A stretch of DNA of 64,000 nt from Arthrobacter sp. Bz4 (GCF_003075455.1 NZ_QDAE01000001.1:1-64000); one strand, 5' to 3'; positions 49,901 to 59,174 are shown, counted from the first letter of the stretch. The notes: generated by a model not told the origin, from the letters alone. Program-made: numbers and translations.

Positions 49901-50976
49901 ATGACCAGTCAAATCCCCTCAGGACCTGTCCACGTGAGTTCAAGGTGCTTGGTGGGAAGCTGGTCGTCGCCGATTTCGAAGTCGCCAACGGTGTCCTGAC
50001 CGGAGTATCCATCAACGGCGACTTCTTTCTCGAGCCTGACGAAGCCCTCGACGACATCAACCGGTCGCTGGAGGGCCTGCCAGCTCACGCCTCGCACGGG
50101 GAGTTGACTGCCGCCGTCGTGCAGGGGCTGGACCCCACGGCGGAACTGTTCGGCTTCTCTCCGGAGGCGGTGGCGACCGCCGTCCGGCGCGCCCTGGGCC
50201 TGGCAACCGGGTGGGCCGACCACCAGTGGGACGTTATTGGGCCCACACCGCTCTCCACCGAGATGCACGTCGCGATGGACGAGGTACTGACCCGGGACGT
50301 TGGCGACGGTCGCCGTAACCCCACCCTCAGGTTCTGGGAATGGGAATCGCCCTCGGTGGTGATTGGCAGCTTCCAGTCGATGCGCAACGAGGTTAACCCT
50401 GAGGGGGTGCTGCGGCATGGCGTGAGCGTGGTCCGCCGGATCAGCGGCGGGGGAGCCATGTTCATGGAACACGGCAACGCCATCACCTACTCGCTGTACC
50501 TGCCGCAGACGCTGGTGGACTCGTTGAGCTTCGCAGAGTCGTACCCGTTCCTTGACACCTGGGTGATGGACGCGCTTCGCACCCTCGGGATCGAAGCCTG
50601 GTACCAGCCGCTCAATGACATTGCGACCGACGTCGGAAAAATTGGCGGCGCCGCACAAAAGCGGCTGAGCAACGGCGGCATGCTGCACCACGTCACCATG
50701 TCCTACAACATCGACGCCGACAAGATGCTCGAGGTGTTGCGCATCGGCAAGGAAAAGCTGTCCGACAAGGGTACCCGGAGCGCGAAGAAGCGGGTCGACC
50801 CGCTCCGCCGTCAGACCGGCCGGTCCCGGGAAGACATCATCAAGGTCATGATCGACACGTTCCGGGCGAAGTACGGCGCGCAGGACTCAACGTTCACCGA
50901 TGATGAGGTGGCACGTGCAGAGCGCCTGGTGGAGGACAAGTTCGGCACCCGCGACTGGCTGTACCGGGTCACCTAG
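49901..50976 (+). CDS. Lipoate-protein ligase A-like protein, apparent N-terminal frameshift
   Basis: About 359 codons. The catalytic domain is intact: RRISGGGAMFMEHGNAITYS and KIGGAAQKRLSNGGMLHH match the biotin/lipoate ligase fold, preceded by an N-terminal lipoate-ligase C-domain-like region (FKVLGGKLVVADFEV, FFLEPDEALDDIN). A good ribosome-binding site (AAGGAG) precedes the ATG at 49901, whose frame reads MTSQIPSGPVH and then leaves the coding frame at about 49934-49938. The conserved frame begins at EFKVLGG; one extra G in CACGTGAGTTC would join them. Without it, the first usable in-frame start is GTG at 49945. Confidence 0.8.
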
Positions 50977-50989
50977 GAGCCGGACCCGG

Positions 50990-53590
50990 CTAGGCGACCT
51001 TTCCCTGGGCGTGTAACGATCGCAACAGGTGATCGCGTTCCTCCAGGACAATCCGGCGCAACGCCGCGGGCGACGACTGGTAAGTTGTCAGCCAGTTATC
51101 GGCTGCGAGCACCACCCGGTGCTCTTCGGCTGCTTCGCCCGGAGTGAGGTCCTGCGAGCCGGGGAACAGTCCGCGGACAATGCGACTGGCCATCTCGATT
51201 CCCATTGCGTCCCACACGCGGCCGATTTCGGCGAAATAGCGGTCCACGTACGGGGCCCGCAGTTCGGCGGGGCCCTCGGCGAAACCGGCGATGGTCGCTG
51301 ACAGCAGCTCGTTGGATAGCCTGGTGCCGAAGACTGCTTCCTGCCAGGCCTTCTCCTTGATGGCAGCGTCCGGTACCGAGGTGGAGGCCCTGGTGAATCC
51401 TGCTTTACCGGCCGCCGTGCGGTCCCGGTCAAGCTCCGCTTCCAGCTCAGCACCCGATGCCTGACCCTGGGCTGCCAACGCCTGCCAGAGGAGCCAGCGC
51501 AGCTCGGGGTCCACAGCCAGCCCGGTCACACTCTGCTTCCCACCGAGCAGTTCCCTGAACCACCCTGAGTGGGTGTTGCTGTGCAGGCCCAGAGCGGCTG
51601 CGGCCCGGGCCCAGACCAGCTGCAGGTCGGAGGCTGGCTCGGCCGCGTGCAGACCCTCCACCACAAACGAGAACAACCGTTCCCGCAGGACCTCACGCTC
51701 GTCAGCCGGAGAGTAGTATTCGACGGCGTAGTGCGCGTTCCGCAACATGACCTGCAGCGCTCCGACCCCGGACTCGCCGGGCGCAGCGAGCTGCACCGCA
51801 CCCACGTAGGCGGCCGATGAGAGCGCCGCATCCCGGGTATTCGACCACAGCGCCGCCTGACAGACAGCGCGCGCCAGCGGCTCCTCAAGGCAGCCAACGC
51901 TACCCAGCAGGGTCGCCAGCGACCGTTCATCAAAGCTGATCTTCGCGTAGGTCAGATCATCATCGTTGATCAGCAGCAGATCGGGCTGGACGACACCCAC
52001 CAGCTCGGGGACATCCGTTGCGGCGCCGTCAATACGCACATCGACGGCGCCGGTCCGTACCAGTGCTCCGGCGGCGAAACTGTACAGTCCGAGGCGCAGC
52101 TGGTGCGGGCGGAGCGCTGCCGCGCCAGTGACCGGGTCGGTGGCGTCCTGGTGGATGACCACTGCACGGTAGGCGCCGTCGTCGTCGACCTCGACCTCGG
52201 CGCTGAGCAACGGCACACCCGACGTCTGGAGCCACTGCTGCGCCCAGGCGGTCATGTCCTGGCCGGTGGCGTCCGATAATGCTGAGAGGAGGTCCGTCAA
52301 CCGGGTATTACCGAACGCGTGGGTTCTGAAATAGGCGCGGGCCGCCTCGAAGAATGCTTCGCTGCCGGCATAGGCCACCAACTGTTTCAGCACCGAGGCG
52401 CCCTTCGCGTAGGTGATCCCGTCGAAGTTTTGTTTGGCCGCTTCAAGATCCACAATGTCAGCGGTGATGGGGTGGGTGGAGGGCAGCTGGTCCTGAAGGT
52501 AGGCCCAGGCCTTGCGGCGGTTGGCGAAACTCACCCACGATGTGGTGGAACCGGTGGCTTCGGCGACGGCGAGGGCGCCCATGTAGTCGGCAAAGGATTC
52601 CTTCAACCACAGATCGTCCCACCAGAACATGGTCACCAGGTCGCCGAACCACATATGGGCCATCTCATGGAGGATGGTGTTGGCGCGGGCCTCATACTGG
52701 TCGTGGGTCGCCTTGGAGCGGAAGATGTAGGCCTCGGTGAAGGTGACCAACCCGGGGTTTTCCATGGCCCCGAGGTTGTATTCGGGCACGAACGCCTGCT
52801 CGTACTTGCCGAATGGGTAAGGATATTCGAACCGTGAATGGAAGTACTCGAGTCCCCGCTTGGTGACATCGAAGATGGTGTCCGTGTCGAATGCCTCGGC
52901 CAGGGACGCCCTGCAGTAAAGCCCCAACGGGATTTCAAGCGTGGACCCGTCGGACATGGTGCCGGACCAGTGGTCGGTGGCAGCGAAGTACGGCCCGGCC
53001 AGGATGGTGGTGATGTAGGTCGAAATCCGTTCCGTGGGCGCGAACTGCCACACCCGGCTGCCCTCCCCGCCATCCTCACGGGTCGCTTCGGCTCCGTTGG
53101 AGGCCACGACCCAGTCTGCAGGTGCGCTCACTGAGAAGGTGAAGGCGGCTTTCAGATCGGGTTGCTCAAAGTTGGCGAATACCCGGCGTGCATCGGCAGG
53201 TTCGTACTGCGTGTAGAGGTACGTTTGCCCATCGGCCGGGTCGGTGAAGCGGTGCATGCCCTCGCCGCTGCGGCTGTACAGGGCGGTGCCGGTAATGGTC
53301 ACTACATTGTCGGCAGCCAGATCCGGAAGGGTGATCCGGGCGCCGTCGACGACGACGGCGGGGTCCAGGTCCGTGCCGTTGAGGGTAACGCGGTGCACCT
53401 CATCGGCGATGAAGTCCATGAAGGTTTCGCTGCCCGGCGCGTCGCAGCTGAAGGTGACGGTCGAGCGGGAGAGAAACCCGGCGACCTCAGGATCAGCGGC
53501 CTCCCTCAGGTCGAGGTGAACCTCGTAACTGGCGATGGTCAGGAGACTGGACCGGAGGGCTGCTTCGTCGCGGCGGAGATTTTCGTTCAT
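50990..53590 (-). CDS. pepN: Aminopeptidase N (M1 family)
   Basis: 866 residues. GAMENPG is the exopeptidase motif, and HEMAHMWFGDLVT followed by a Glu 19 residues later (in LKESFADYMG) gives the HExxH-x18-E zinc site. A C-terminal ERAP1-like helical domain follows. It removes N-terminal residues from peptides in the cytoplasm. ATG at 53590; a TTG at 53605 would add five residues. Confidence 0.94.
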   Translation of the reverse strand: MNENLRRDEAALRSSLLTIASYEVHLDLREAADPEVAGFLSRSTVTFSCDAPGSETFMDFIADEVHRVTLNGTDLDPAVVVDGARITLPDLAADNVVTITGTALYSRSGEGMHRFTDPADGQTYLYTQYEPADARRVFANFEQPDLKAAFTFSVSAPADWVVASNGAEATREDGGEGSRVWQFAPTERISTYITTILAGPYFAATDHWSGTMSDGSTLEIPLGLYCRASLAEAFDTDTIFDVTKRGLEYFHSRFEYPYPFGKYEQAFVPEYNLGAMENPGLVTFTEAYIFRSKATHDQYEARANTILHEMAHMWFGDLVTMFWWDDLWLKESFADYMGALAVAEATGSTTSWVSFANRRKAWAYLQDQLPSTHPITADIVDLEAAKQNFDGITYAKGASVLKQLVAYAGSEAFFEAARAYFRTHAFGNTRLTDLLSALSDATGQDMTAWAQQWLQTSGVPLLSAEVEVDDDGAYRAVVIHQDATDPVTGAAALRPHQLRLGLYSFAAGALVRTGAVDVRIDGAATDVPELVGVVQPDLLLINDDDLTYAKISFDERSLATLLGSVGCLEEPLARAVCQAALWSNTRDAALSSAAYVGAVQLAAPGESGVGALQVMLRNAHYAVEYYSPADEREVLRERLFSFVVEGLHAAEPASDLQLVWARAAAALGLHSNTHSGWFRELLGGKQSVTGLAVDPELRWLLWQALAAQGQASGAELEAELDRDRTAAGKAGFTRASTSVPDAAIKEKAWQEAVFGTRLSNELLSATIAGFAEGPAELRAPYVDRYFAEIGRVWDAMGIEMASRIVRGLFPGSQDLTPGEAAEEHRVVLAADNWLTTYQSSPAALRRIVLEERDHLLRSLHAQGKVA

Positions 53591-53734
53591 CACCCGGTCA
53601 TTCAATCACGGCCGCCGGGTCTTGCCTCAGTCGGCGAACAGCGCCTCGACCGGCGCCGTCGCGACCGTTCAAAGACGCCAACCTTCGGGAGGCCGGGGCG
53701 CGCTGGTCGGCGCCCGGCTGAGTGCGCGAGAACT

Positions 53735-54055
53735 GGGCGGCCCGAGAGCACGCTCGGCCAGCCCCATTCCGAGTACGAATCCGAAGGCTACGACAGGTCG
53801 GTCTTCGTTGACGGCATTCCCTCCTATGCCGCCGTCAGTGAGGCGCCAGCGGATCGGGTGAGCATGGTCCGGGATTTCCCCGTAACAATCACGCCGGAAG
53901 ACCTGACCGTGCCGTGGTCCACTCCATGGGCGCCCGAGCGCCCTCAACGCACTCTTTCCTGCCTCCACACCATCCTCGAAGAGGAATGGCAGCACCTTCG
54001 CTATGCGGCGCGGGACCTCGACCTTCTGGACCTGCGCGCCACGCCGCCGACGTGA
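53735..54055 (+). pseudogene. C-terminal remnant of a DinB-like (DUF664) protein
   Basis: The frame 53735-54055 reads like a DinB-superfamily C-terminus: YDRSVFVDGIPSYAAVSEAP, VTITPEDLTVPWSTPWAPE, then LSCLHTILEEEWQHLRYAARDLDLL. Nothing upstream supplies the N-terminal half; the same frame continues antisense through pepN without protein-like character. I read it as a 5'-truncated gene. The region 53591-54103 holds no other gene. Confidence 0.55.
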
Positions 54056-54103
54056 CCAATTGCACAATATGTAATACAGGAAATTCGTGGCAATGTTGAG
54101 CCC

Positions 54104-55729
54104 ATGTCCGACCTCTTCGAAGATTATGCAGCAGCAGCCAGCCGTACCCCCGCGTTCGATGAAATGTTCGCGCCCGGCCAGTTGGCTCGCAACGAATACA
54201 GTCAGGTGGCCGCAGCCCTCAGCGAACTGAACCTCGCCGACGTCACGGCCCGCGCCGATTCCATGGCCCGTACTTTCCTTGACCGCGGTGTCACGTTCGA
54301 CTACGCGGGGGAGGAACGGCCCTTCCCGTTGGACATTGTGCCGCGGGTCATCTCAGGCAATGATTGGCAGGTTCTGGAACAGGGTGTCAGCCAGCGGGTC
54401 CGCGCACTCGAGGCGTTCCTCAACGACGTCTACGACAAAATGTCGGTGGTCGCCGACGGCGTCATCCCCCGCCGCCTGATCACCTCAAGCGCCCACTTCC
54501 ATCGGCAGGTATCGGGCTTCGACCCCGCCGGTGGCGTTCGGGTCCACATCTCGGGGATCGACGTCGTCCGCGACCAGGAAGGTATCTTCCGGGTTCTCGA
54601 AGACAACGTCCGCGTCCCCAGCGGCGTGAGCTACGTCCTGGAGAACCGACGCGCCATGGCCAAGGGGCTGCCGGAGGCATTCGGGCAACAGCACATCCGG
54701 CCGGTCGAAGAGTACCCCCGTCGTCTTCTTGCGGCGCTGCGGAAGACGGCGCCGTCGTCGGCTGAAGACCCGACAGTGGTGGTCCTCACTCCCGGTGTCT
54801 TCAACTCCGCCTACTTTGAACACACCCTGCTGGCGGGACTGATGGGTGTGGAACTGGTGGAGGGCCGGGACCTGATCTGCCGTGGCAACCGCGTCTACAT
54901 GCGCACCACCGCCGGCGAGCAACGCGTCGACGTCATCTACAAGCGGATTGACGACGAGTTCCTTGATCCGTTGCAGTTCCGTTCCGATTCGATGCTCGGC
55001 TGCCCCGGCCTGGTCAACGCCGCGCGCGCCGGCACCGTGACGATCGCCAATGCCCTGGGCAACGGGGTGGCCGACGACAAGCTCGTCTACACCTACGTCC
55101 CCGACCTGATCAGGTACTACCTCAGCGAAGAGCCAATCATCGCCAACGTCGACACGTACCGGCTGGAGGATCCAGCGGCCCGCGAAGAGGTGCTGGACCG
55201 GCTGGACGAACTGGTGGTCAAGCCGGTGGACGGTTCCGGCGGCAAGGGGCTCGTCATCGGCCCCGACGCGTCGAAGGAAGAACTGGACGCCCTGAGGGAG
55301 CGGGTCACGGCTGACCCCCGCGGTTGGATCGCGCAGCCAGTCCTCCAGCTCTCAACGGTGCCGACCATGTCCGGCGGTCAGTTCAGTCCCCGCCACGTGG
55401 ACCTTCGCCCGTTCGCGGTGAACGACGGCGACGACGTCTGGGTGCTGCCGGGTGGGCTCACCCGGGTGGCCATGAAGGAAGGTTCCCTGATTGTGAACTC
55501 CAGCCAGGGCGGCGGTTCCAAGGACACCTGGGTGGTCGACGAACAGAATCAGACCCCGGTGCGCCCGGTCGTCGACACCGTGCGTCGCCCAGTCCAGGAA
55601 CGGGTCTGGCCGATCGAATCGGGGTGGCAGGACCGGCAACCGGAACAACAGCAGCAACAGGCCGATTCGGTTGAAGCCCCAGCCGGGGGACACCGCGTGA
55701 ACCGTGGAGAGGACACAGTCAATGCTTAG
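54104..55729 (+). CDS. Circularly permuted ATP-grasp protein
   Basis: 541 residues, DUF404/DUF407-type circularly permuted ATP-grasp. The substrate and nucleotide segments are EDNVRVPSGVSYVLENRR (about 167-184), DVIYKRIDDEF and VKPVDGSGGKGLVIG (about 378-392). A Gln-rich tail follows residue 500. Such enzymes are predicted to form amide or peptide bonds with ATP. It is the first gene of a three-gene operon with an alpha-E and a transglutaminase-like gene, a set predicted in comparative studies to make or attach peptides. The actual product is unknown. Confidence 0.9.
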   Translation: MSDLFEDYAAAASRTPAFDEMFAPGQLARNEYSQVAAALSELNLADVTARADSMARTFLDRGVTFDYAGEERPFPLDIVPRVISGNDWQVLEQGVSQRVRALEAFLNDVYDKMSVVADGVIPRRLITSSAHFHRQVSGFDPAGGVRVHISGIDVVRDQEGIFRVLEDNVRVPSGVSYVLENRRAMAKGLPEAFGQQHIRPVEEYPRRLLAALRKTAPSSAEDPTVVVLTPGVFNSAYFEHTLLAGLMGVELVEGRDLICRGNRVYMRTTAGEQRVDVIYKRIDDEFLDPLQFRSDSMLGCPGLVNAARAGTVTIANALGNGVADDKLVYTYVPDLIRYYLSEEPIIANVDTYRLEDPAAREEVLDRLDELVVKPVDGSGGKGLVIGPDASKEELDALRERVTADPRGWIAQPVLQLSTVPTMSGGQFSPRHVDLRPFAVNDGDDVWVLPGGLTRVAMKEGSLIVNSSQGGGSKDTWVVDEQNQTPVRPVVDTVRRPVQERVWPIESGWQDRQPEQQQQQADSVEAPAGGHRVNRGEDTVNA

Positions 55730-56648
55730 CCGGATCGCTGAATCCCTATTCTGGATTGGTCGTTACGTGGAGCGCGCCGATGGCACGGCCCGTATCCTCG
55801 ATGTTCACCTGGAGCGCCTGAACCAGATGCCGCGCAGCGAACAGCGCGATGTGTCCCGTCAGCTGCTAGGAGTAATGGGCAGCCGGGCGGAAGGTGACGA
55901 GCTTGAACTGTCAGACCTTTTGCAGTCCCTGGCCTATGACCGGACCAGCACCACCTCCATTGCCGGCGCCTTGGGCGCCGCACGTGAGAACGCCCGACGG
56001 GCACGGGAGACCGTGTCAGGCAGCGTGTGGGAGAGCCTCAACACCACCTGGTATGGCCTGACCCAGCACCGCAAGGATGTGGTGGGGACTTACCGCTTCT
56101 GCCATTGGGTGGTTGAACGTACTGCGATGATCCGGGGCCTGTCGGATACCACCATGAGCCACGACGAAAGCTGGCAGTTCCTGGTGCTGGGCCGGAGCCT
56201 TGAGCGGGCGGATATGACAGCGCGTATGTTGTCCACCCACGATGTGCATGCGGCAGGCATGTCCTGGGTCAACATGTTGCGGTGTGCCGGCGCCTACGAG
56301 TCATTCCTGCGCACCCGGAGGGCATCGTTTGGCGACCAGCAGGCGGCGGAGTTCCTGCTGTTGGACCGGTTGTTTCCGAGGTCGATCGTGTACGCGCTGA
56401 GCGACGCCGAGAAGTGCCTGACCAATCTCAACCCCGCCTACCGCCGGGTCGGGTTTATCAACGATGCCAGCCGAATCGTCGGTCAGGCCCGAACGTTCCT
56501 TGAGTTCCACCAGACCGACGACCTGATGTCAGAGTTGCCCGAGCACATGGAGCGAGTCCAGAAGGCCTGTGCCCAGGCTTCCGACGCAATTTCACGCACC
56601 TACTTTTCCCAGGCAGACGAGCTGTCCTGGGTGGGAGAACTCTCATGA
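55722..56648 (+). CDS. Alpha-E domain protein
   Basis: 308 residues, all-helical. MLSRIAESLFWIGRYVERAD is the family hallmark, followed by helices with conserved Glu and Arg (FLVLGRSLERADMTARML). Function unknown; it regularly accompanies the ATP-grasp enzyme encoded upstream. The ATG at 55722 overlaps that gene by eight bases and the stop overlaps the next gene (ATGA). Confidence 0.9.
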   Translation: MLSRIAESLFWIGRYVERADGTARILDVHLERLNQMPRSEQRDVSRQLLGVMGSRAEGDELELSDLLQSLAYDRTSTTSIAGALGAARENARRARETVSGSVWESLNTTWYGLTQHRKDVVGTYRFCHWVVERTAMIRGLSDTTMSHDESWQFLVLGRSLERADMTARMLSTHDVHAAGMSWVNMLRCAGAYESFLRTRRASFGDQQAAEFLLLDRLFPRSIVYALSDAEKCLTNLNPAYRRVGFINDASRIVGQARTFLEFHQTDDLMSELPEHMERVQKACAQASDAISRTYFSQADELSWVGELS

Positions 56649-57496
56649 CCCGCTTGCTGATCACACATCGCACAGGCTACAACTATGTGCGCAAAGTGAC
56701 TTTGTCCTACAACGAGGCGCGGATGACGCCGCTCACAGACCCCCAGCAGGTGGTCCTTGAGTCGACGTTGAAGGTATCGCCGTCGAGCGCTGCCGTGTCG
56801 ACATACCGCGATTACTGGGGCACCAGGGTGACCGCGTTCGACATGCAGAGCGCCCACGAGGCGCTTGAGGTTACAGCCGTCACCACCGTTGAGGTGAGCC
56901 GGATCGAGCGGATTCCTGCCGAGGATGAGGTGGTGACCTGGGATCATCTTCGCTCCGACGAGGTCATCAATGAGTTCGGCGACTGGCTGCCGCAAACCGG
57001 GTTGACCGACCCTGACCCGGAAGTCAGCGCTAACGCGTTACGGCTGGCAGCTGATCGCAATCCGCATCAGGCAGTGCACGCGATCTTTGAGTGGATCAAG
57101 CAAGAGATGTCCTATGTGCAGGGCGTCACCGGAGTGCAGACCAATGCTCGGGACGCCTGGGACTCACGGAAGGGGGTTTGCCAGGATTTGGCGCATCTCG
57201 CAATTGGCGCGTTCCGCAGCATCGGCATTCCCGCACGCTACATTTCGGGGTACCTGCATCCGCGCAGCAGCGCAGGCATCGGGGAGACTGTCGCCGGGCA
57301 GTCCCACGCCTGGGTCGAGTGGTGGGATGGCGAGTGGCGCGGCTGGGACCCCACGAACAGTGGACCGGTCAGTGACTTCCATGTTTCGGTGGCGCGTGGC
57401 CGGGACTATAAGGATGTATCGCCGCTGAAGGGGATTCTGTCAGGCGGCGGCGGGTCGACGTTGAACGTGAAAGTGGAGATCACCCGCGTCGCCTAG
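56645..57496 (+). CDS. Transglutaminase-like cysteine peptidase/ligase family protein
   Basis: 283 residues. An N-terminal beta region is followed by the papain-like core: catalytic Cys in GVCQDLAHLAIGAFRSIGIP, His in SHAWVEWW and Asp in GWDPTN. In this gene set it is thought to cleave or transfer peptides. ATGA overlap with the alpha-E gene. Last gene of the operon. Confidence 0.9.
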   Translation: MTRLLITHRTGYNYVRKVTLSYNEARMTPLTDPQQVVLESTLKVSPSSAAVSTYRDYWGTRVTAFDMQSAHEALEVTAVTTVEVSRIERIPAEDEVVTWDHLRSDEVINEFGDWLPQTGLTDPDPEVSANALRLAADRNPHQAVHAIFEWIKQEMSYVQGVTGVQTNARDAWDSRKGVCQDLAHLAIGAFRSIGIPARYISGYLHPRSSAGIGETVAGQSHAWVEWWDGEWRGWDPTNSGPVSDFHVSVARGRDYKDVSPLKGILSGGGGSTLNVKVEITRVA

Positions 57497-57601
57497 GGCA
57501 GCTCCGGGCTGAGCCTCGTCCGCGCGGCACCCCGGAATGTCATGGCTGACCGCATCAGGATCCATCCTGCACGGGGATGGATACGTGGAGGTCGGTCAAC
57601 G

Positions 57602-57913
57602 TCATCTATACGGGGGCCGTTCAATTTCGACCACCACACCGAACTCGAGGTCCACCAAGGCGTAACCGGTGAAGTCGCTATCAAAAGTATTCACCAGTGA
57701 TAGACGTGCGAACCCATCCTCTATGTCTGCCGAAACGGTACGCCAGTCGTCCATCGAGGCACCCCAAATGAGGTTTCCGACGGCGGTGCAAAAGCTTGGA
57801 CCGGCGCCAGGATCGTACCGGCAATGGTGGCCAGGCTTGGGGTCGGCAGCCTCTGGAGGATCACACAGATCCTGGGCAAACAGCCCGCAGGAGGTTCCGT
57901 TGATCCCAAAGGA
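57602..57913 (-). pseudogene. Truncated coding fragment, left border of the island
   Basis: On the minus strand a frame is open from 57913 (after a TAG at 57914-57916) to a TGA at 57602-57604, and it reads like real protein: TSCGLFAQDLCDPPEAADP, AVGNLIWGASMDDWRTVSA and GYALVDLEFGVVVEIERPP. No ATG, GTG or TTG precedes the internal ATG before MDDW, so the N-terminus is missing. It runs antisense beneath the first codons of the cysteine-rich precursor. Family not recognised. The region 57497-57601 shows nothing else. Confidence 0.5.
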
Positions 57914-58699
57914 CTAAGCAGAAGCGCCTTCGTCACCGGAAGCACGGGACTAGCACTCGGTGCAGCACTGCTTCTTGGCTCACAACCCGCAGCAGCCGCG
58001 GTGAAAGAACGCGACCCATGGCTCGAAGGCAAATCGCCCCACAAGGGCACCGGCAGAGAACTAAATGTCAAGGAGATTCGGGCCGAACTCGACAGCAGCC
58101 ATGGAACAGCGGCTCTGGCCGGTATCGGAGCATCCAGGTCATCGAAGGCCCAGGCGATAAGCGCCAAAATGCGCGATACGACGCGCAAACTGTCCCGCAC
58201 CGCTGAAACAGCGCGCGACAGGACCGGCACAGCCGGAACGGTGCACCCGCTCGACGGTGGAGGCTCTCTCTATATAGTCGCAAGCTACGACGACGAGGCG
58301 GTTTCTTCATACCAGCGGATGGTACTCCCGAATGGGCAAGTCAAAACCCGGATCCAAGCTTTCAAGTTGGAGCCAGAAGGACGTGCTGAGGATGGCAGTG
58401 GCGGAGTAATGACCTTGGTGTCCATCATCGAAGACGGCTACGAGTCGCAGGTAGGCGCAGCTGCCGTGTCGAGTTCAAGCAGCAACCCCTGCGGAGGTTC
58501 CGCCTGCAACCGCTGCCGCTGCCAGTCGTGGAACACTAACTGCCTGGTGGGCTGTTGCGGCCCTTGCGCCGCTTCAATCCGATGGTGGGGTCCCTTCGTG
58601 GCTTGCGCACTAATCTGGTGCAACTTTTGCGTCAGTGATTTCCACAGCTCCTGCTGCACCGGGCGTGCATGCGTGTACCAAGCGGGCAGCAATTGCTAG
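57824..58699 (+). CDS. Secreted cysteine-rich precursor, halocin C8-like
   Basis: 291 residues. A Tat-like signal occupies about 28-60: SRSAFVTG in place of the usual twin arginine, a hydrophobic core (GLALGAALLLG) and an AAAA cleavage region. A polar pro-region of about 150 residues follows. After a serine run (SSSSS, 216-220), the last 69 residues hold 15 cysteines (223, 228, 231, 233, 240, 244, 245, 248, 261, 266, 269, 277, 278, 283, 291). The size and plan, together with CxxC, CxxxC and C-x7-C-x8-C spacings, resemble halocin C8 precursors, in which the cysteine-rich tail is the toxin and the pro-region gives immunity. ATG at 57824 has a weak ribosome-binding site. The codon use looks less GC-biased than in the neighbours. 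Confidence 0.7.
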   Translation: MVARLGVGSLWRITQILGKQPAGGSVDPKGLSRSAFVTGSTGLALGAALLLGSQPAAAAVKERDPWLEGKSPHKGTGRELNVKEIRAELDSSHGTAALAGIGASRSSKAQAISAKMRDTTRKLSRTAETARDRTGTAGTVHPLDGGGSLYIVASYDDEAVSSYQRMVLPNGQVKTRIQAFKLEPEGRAEDGSGGVMTLVSIIEDGYESQVGAAAVSSSSSNPCGGSACNRCRCQSWNTNCLVGCCGPCAASIRWWGPFVACALIWCNFCVSDFHSSCCTGRACVYQAGSNC

Positions 58700-58721
58700 G
58701 CTCGACAATGAGGAGAGTGGC

Positions 58722-59174
58722 ATGACTACCGATACAGCAGGACAACGGGTGGACGTTGCTCGGAAAACACTTGCCGCGATCTCGGCGATAGTGGTGGCCG
58801 CGCTAATCTATCTATACCGCCCCGACGAGGGCAGTGCGGCCGTCGTGGGTGGATGGGCATTTCTCCTTGTATGGGGATCCGCAACCATGGCGTTGGTTCA
58901 GTCGACTGGGTCGCAGTTTTCGCGTGATGGACGGACCGCGGCCAAACGTTCGAATGGTCTGCGGCTGCAGTCGCTCGCCTATGGGGTAATCATCGGGCTA
59001 TTGGTTGCCTCCCTTGCCGCCGAAGGCGGATTCGGAATCGGCATACAGCCAGAAATGCTCTGCTGGCCGATACTTATTGCTTTCGGAGTTCCTGCTCTGC
59101 TGAGGGCTGCAGGTGGCGATAAGGACCCCTCGGATCAAGCAAGAAAGGTGCCAGCAACAACGTCGCCAGTCTGA
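58722..59174 (+). CDS. Small four-helix membrane protein, possible immunity protein
   Basis: 150 residues. Four predicted membrane helices: LAAISAIVVAALIYLY, GGWAFLLVWGSATMALV, LAYGVIIGLLVASLAA and CWPILIAFGVPALL. ATG at 58722 with AGGAGAG upstream, 22 bases after the precursor stop, so the two are probably co-transcribed. No family recognised. Small polytopic proteins next to bacteriocin genes often give self-protection; that role here is inference. Confidence 0.72.
   Translation: MTTDTAGQRVDVARKTLAAISAIVVAALIYLYRPDEGSAAVVGGWAFLLVWGSATMALVQSTGSQFSRDGRTAAKRSNGLRLQSLAYGVIIGLLVASLAAEGGFGIGIQPEMLCWPILIAFGVPALLRAAGGDKDPSDQARKVPATTSPV

Noticed and set aside
53162-53734. Upstream part of the frame ending at 54055
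   Set aside because: Antisense to pepN; only the last 106 codons read like protein, so only those are reported.
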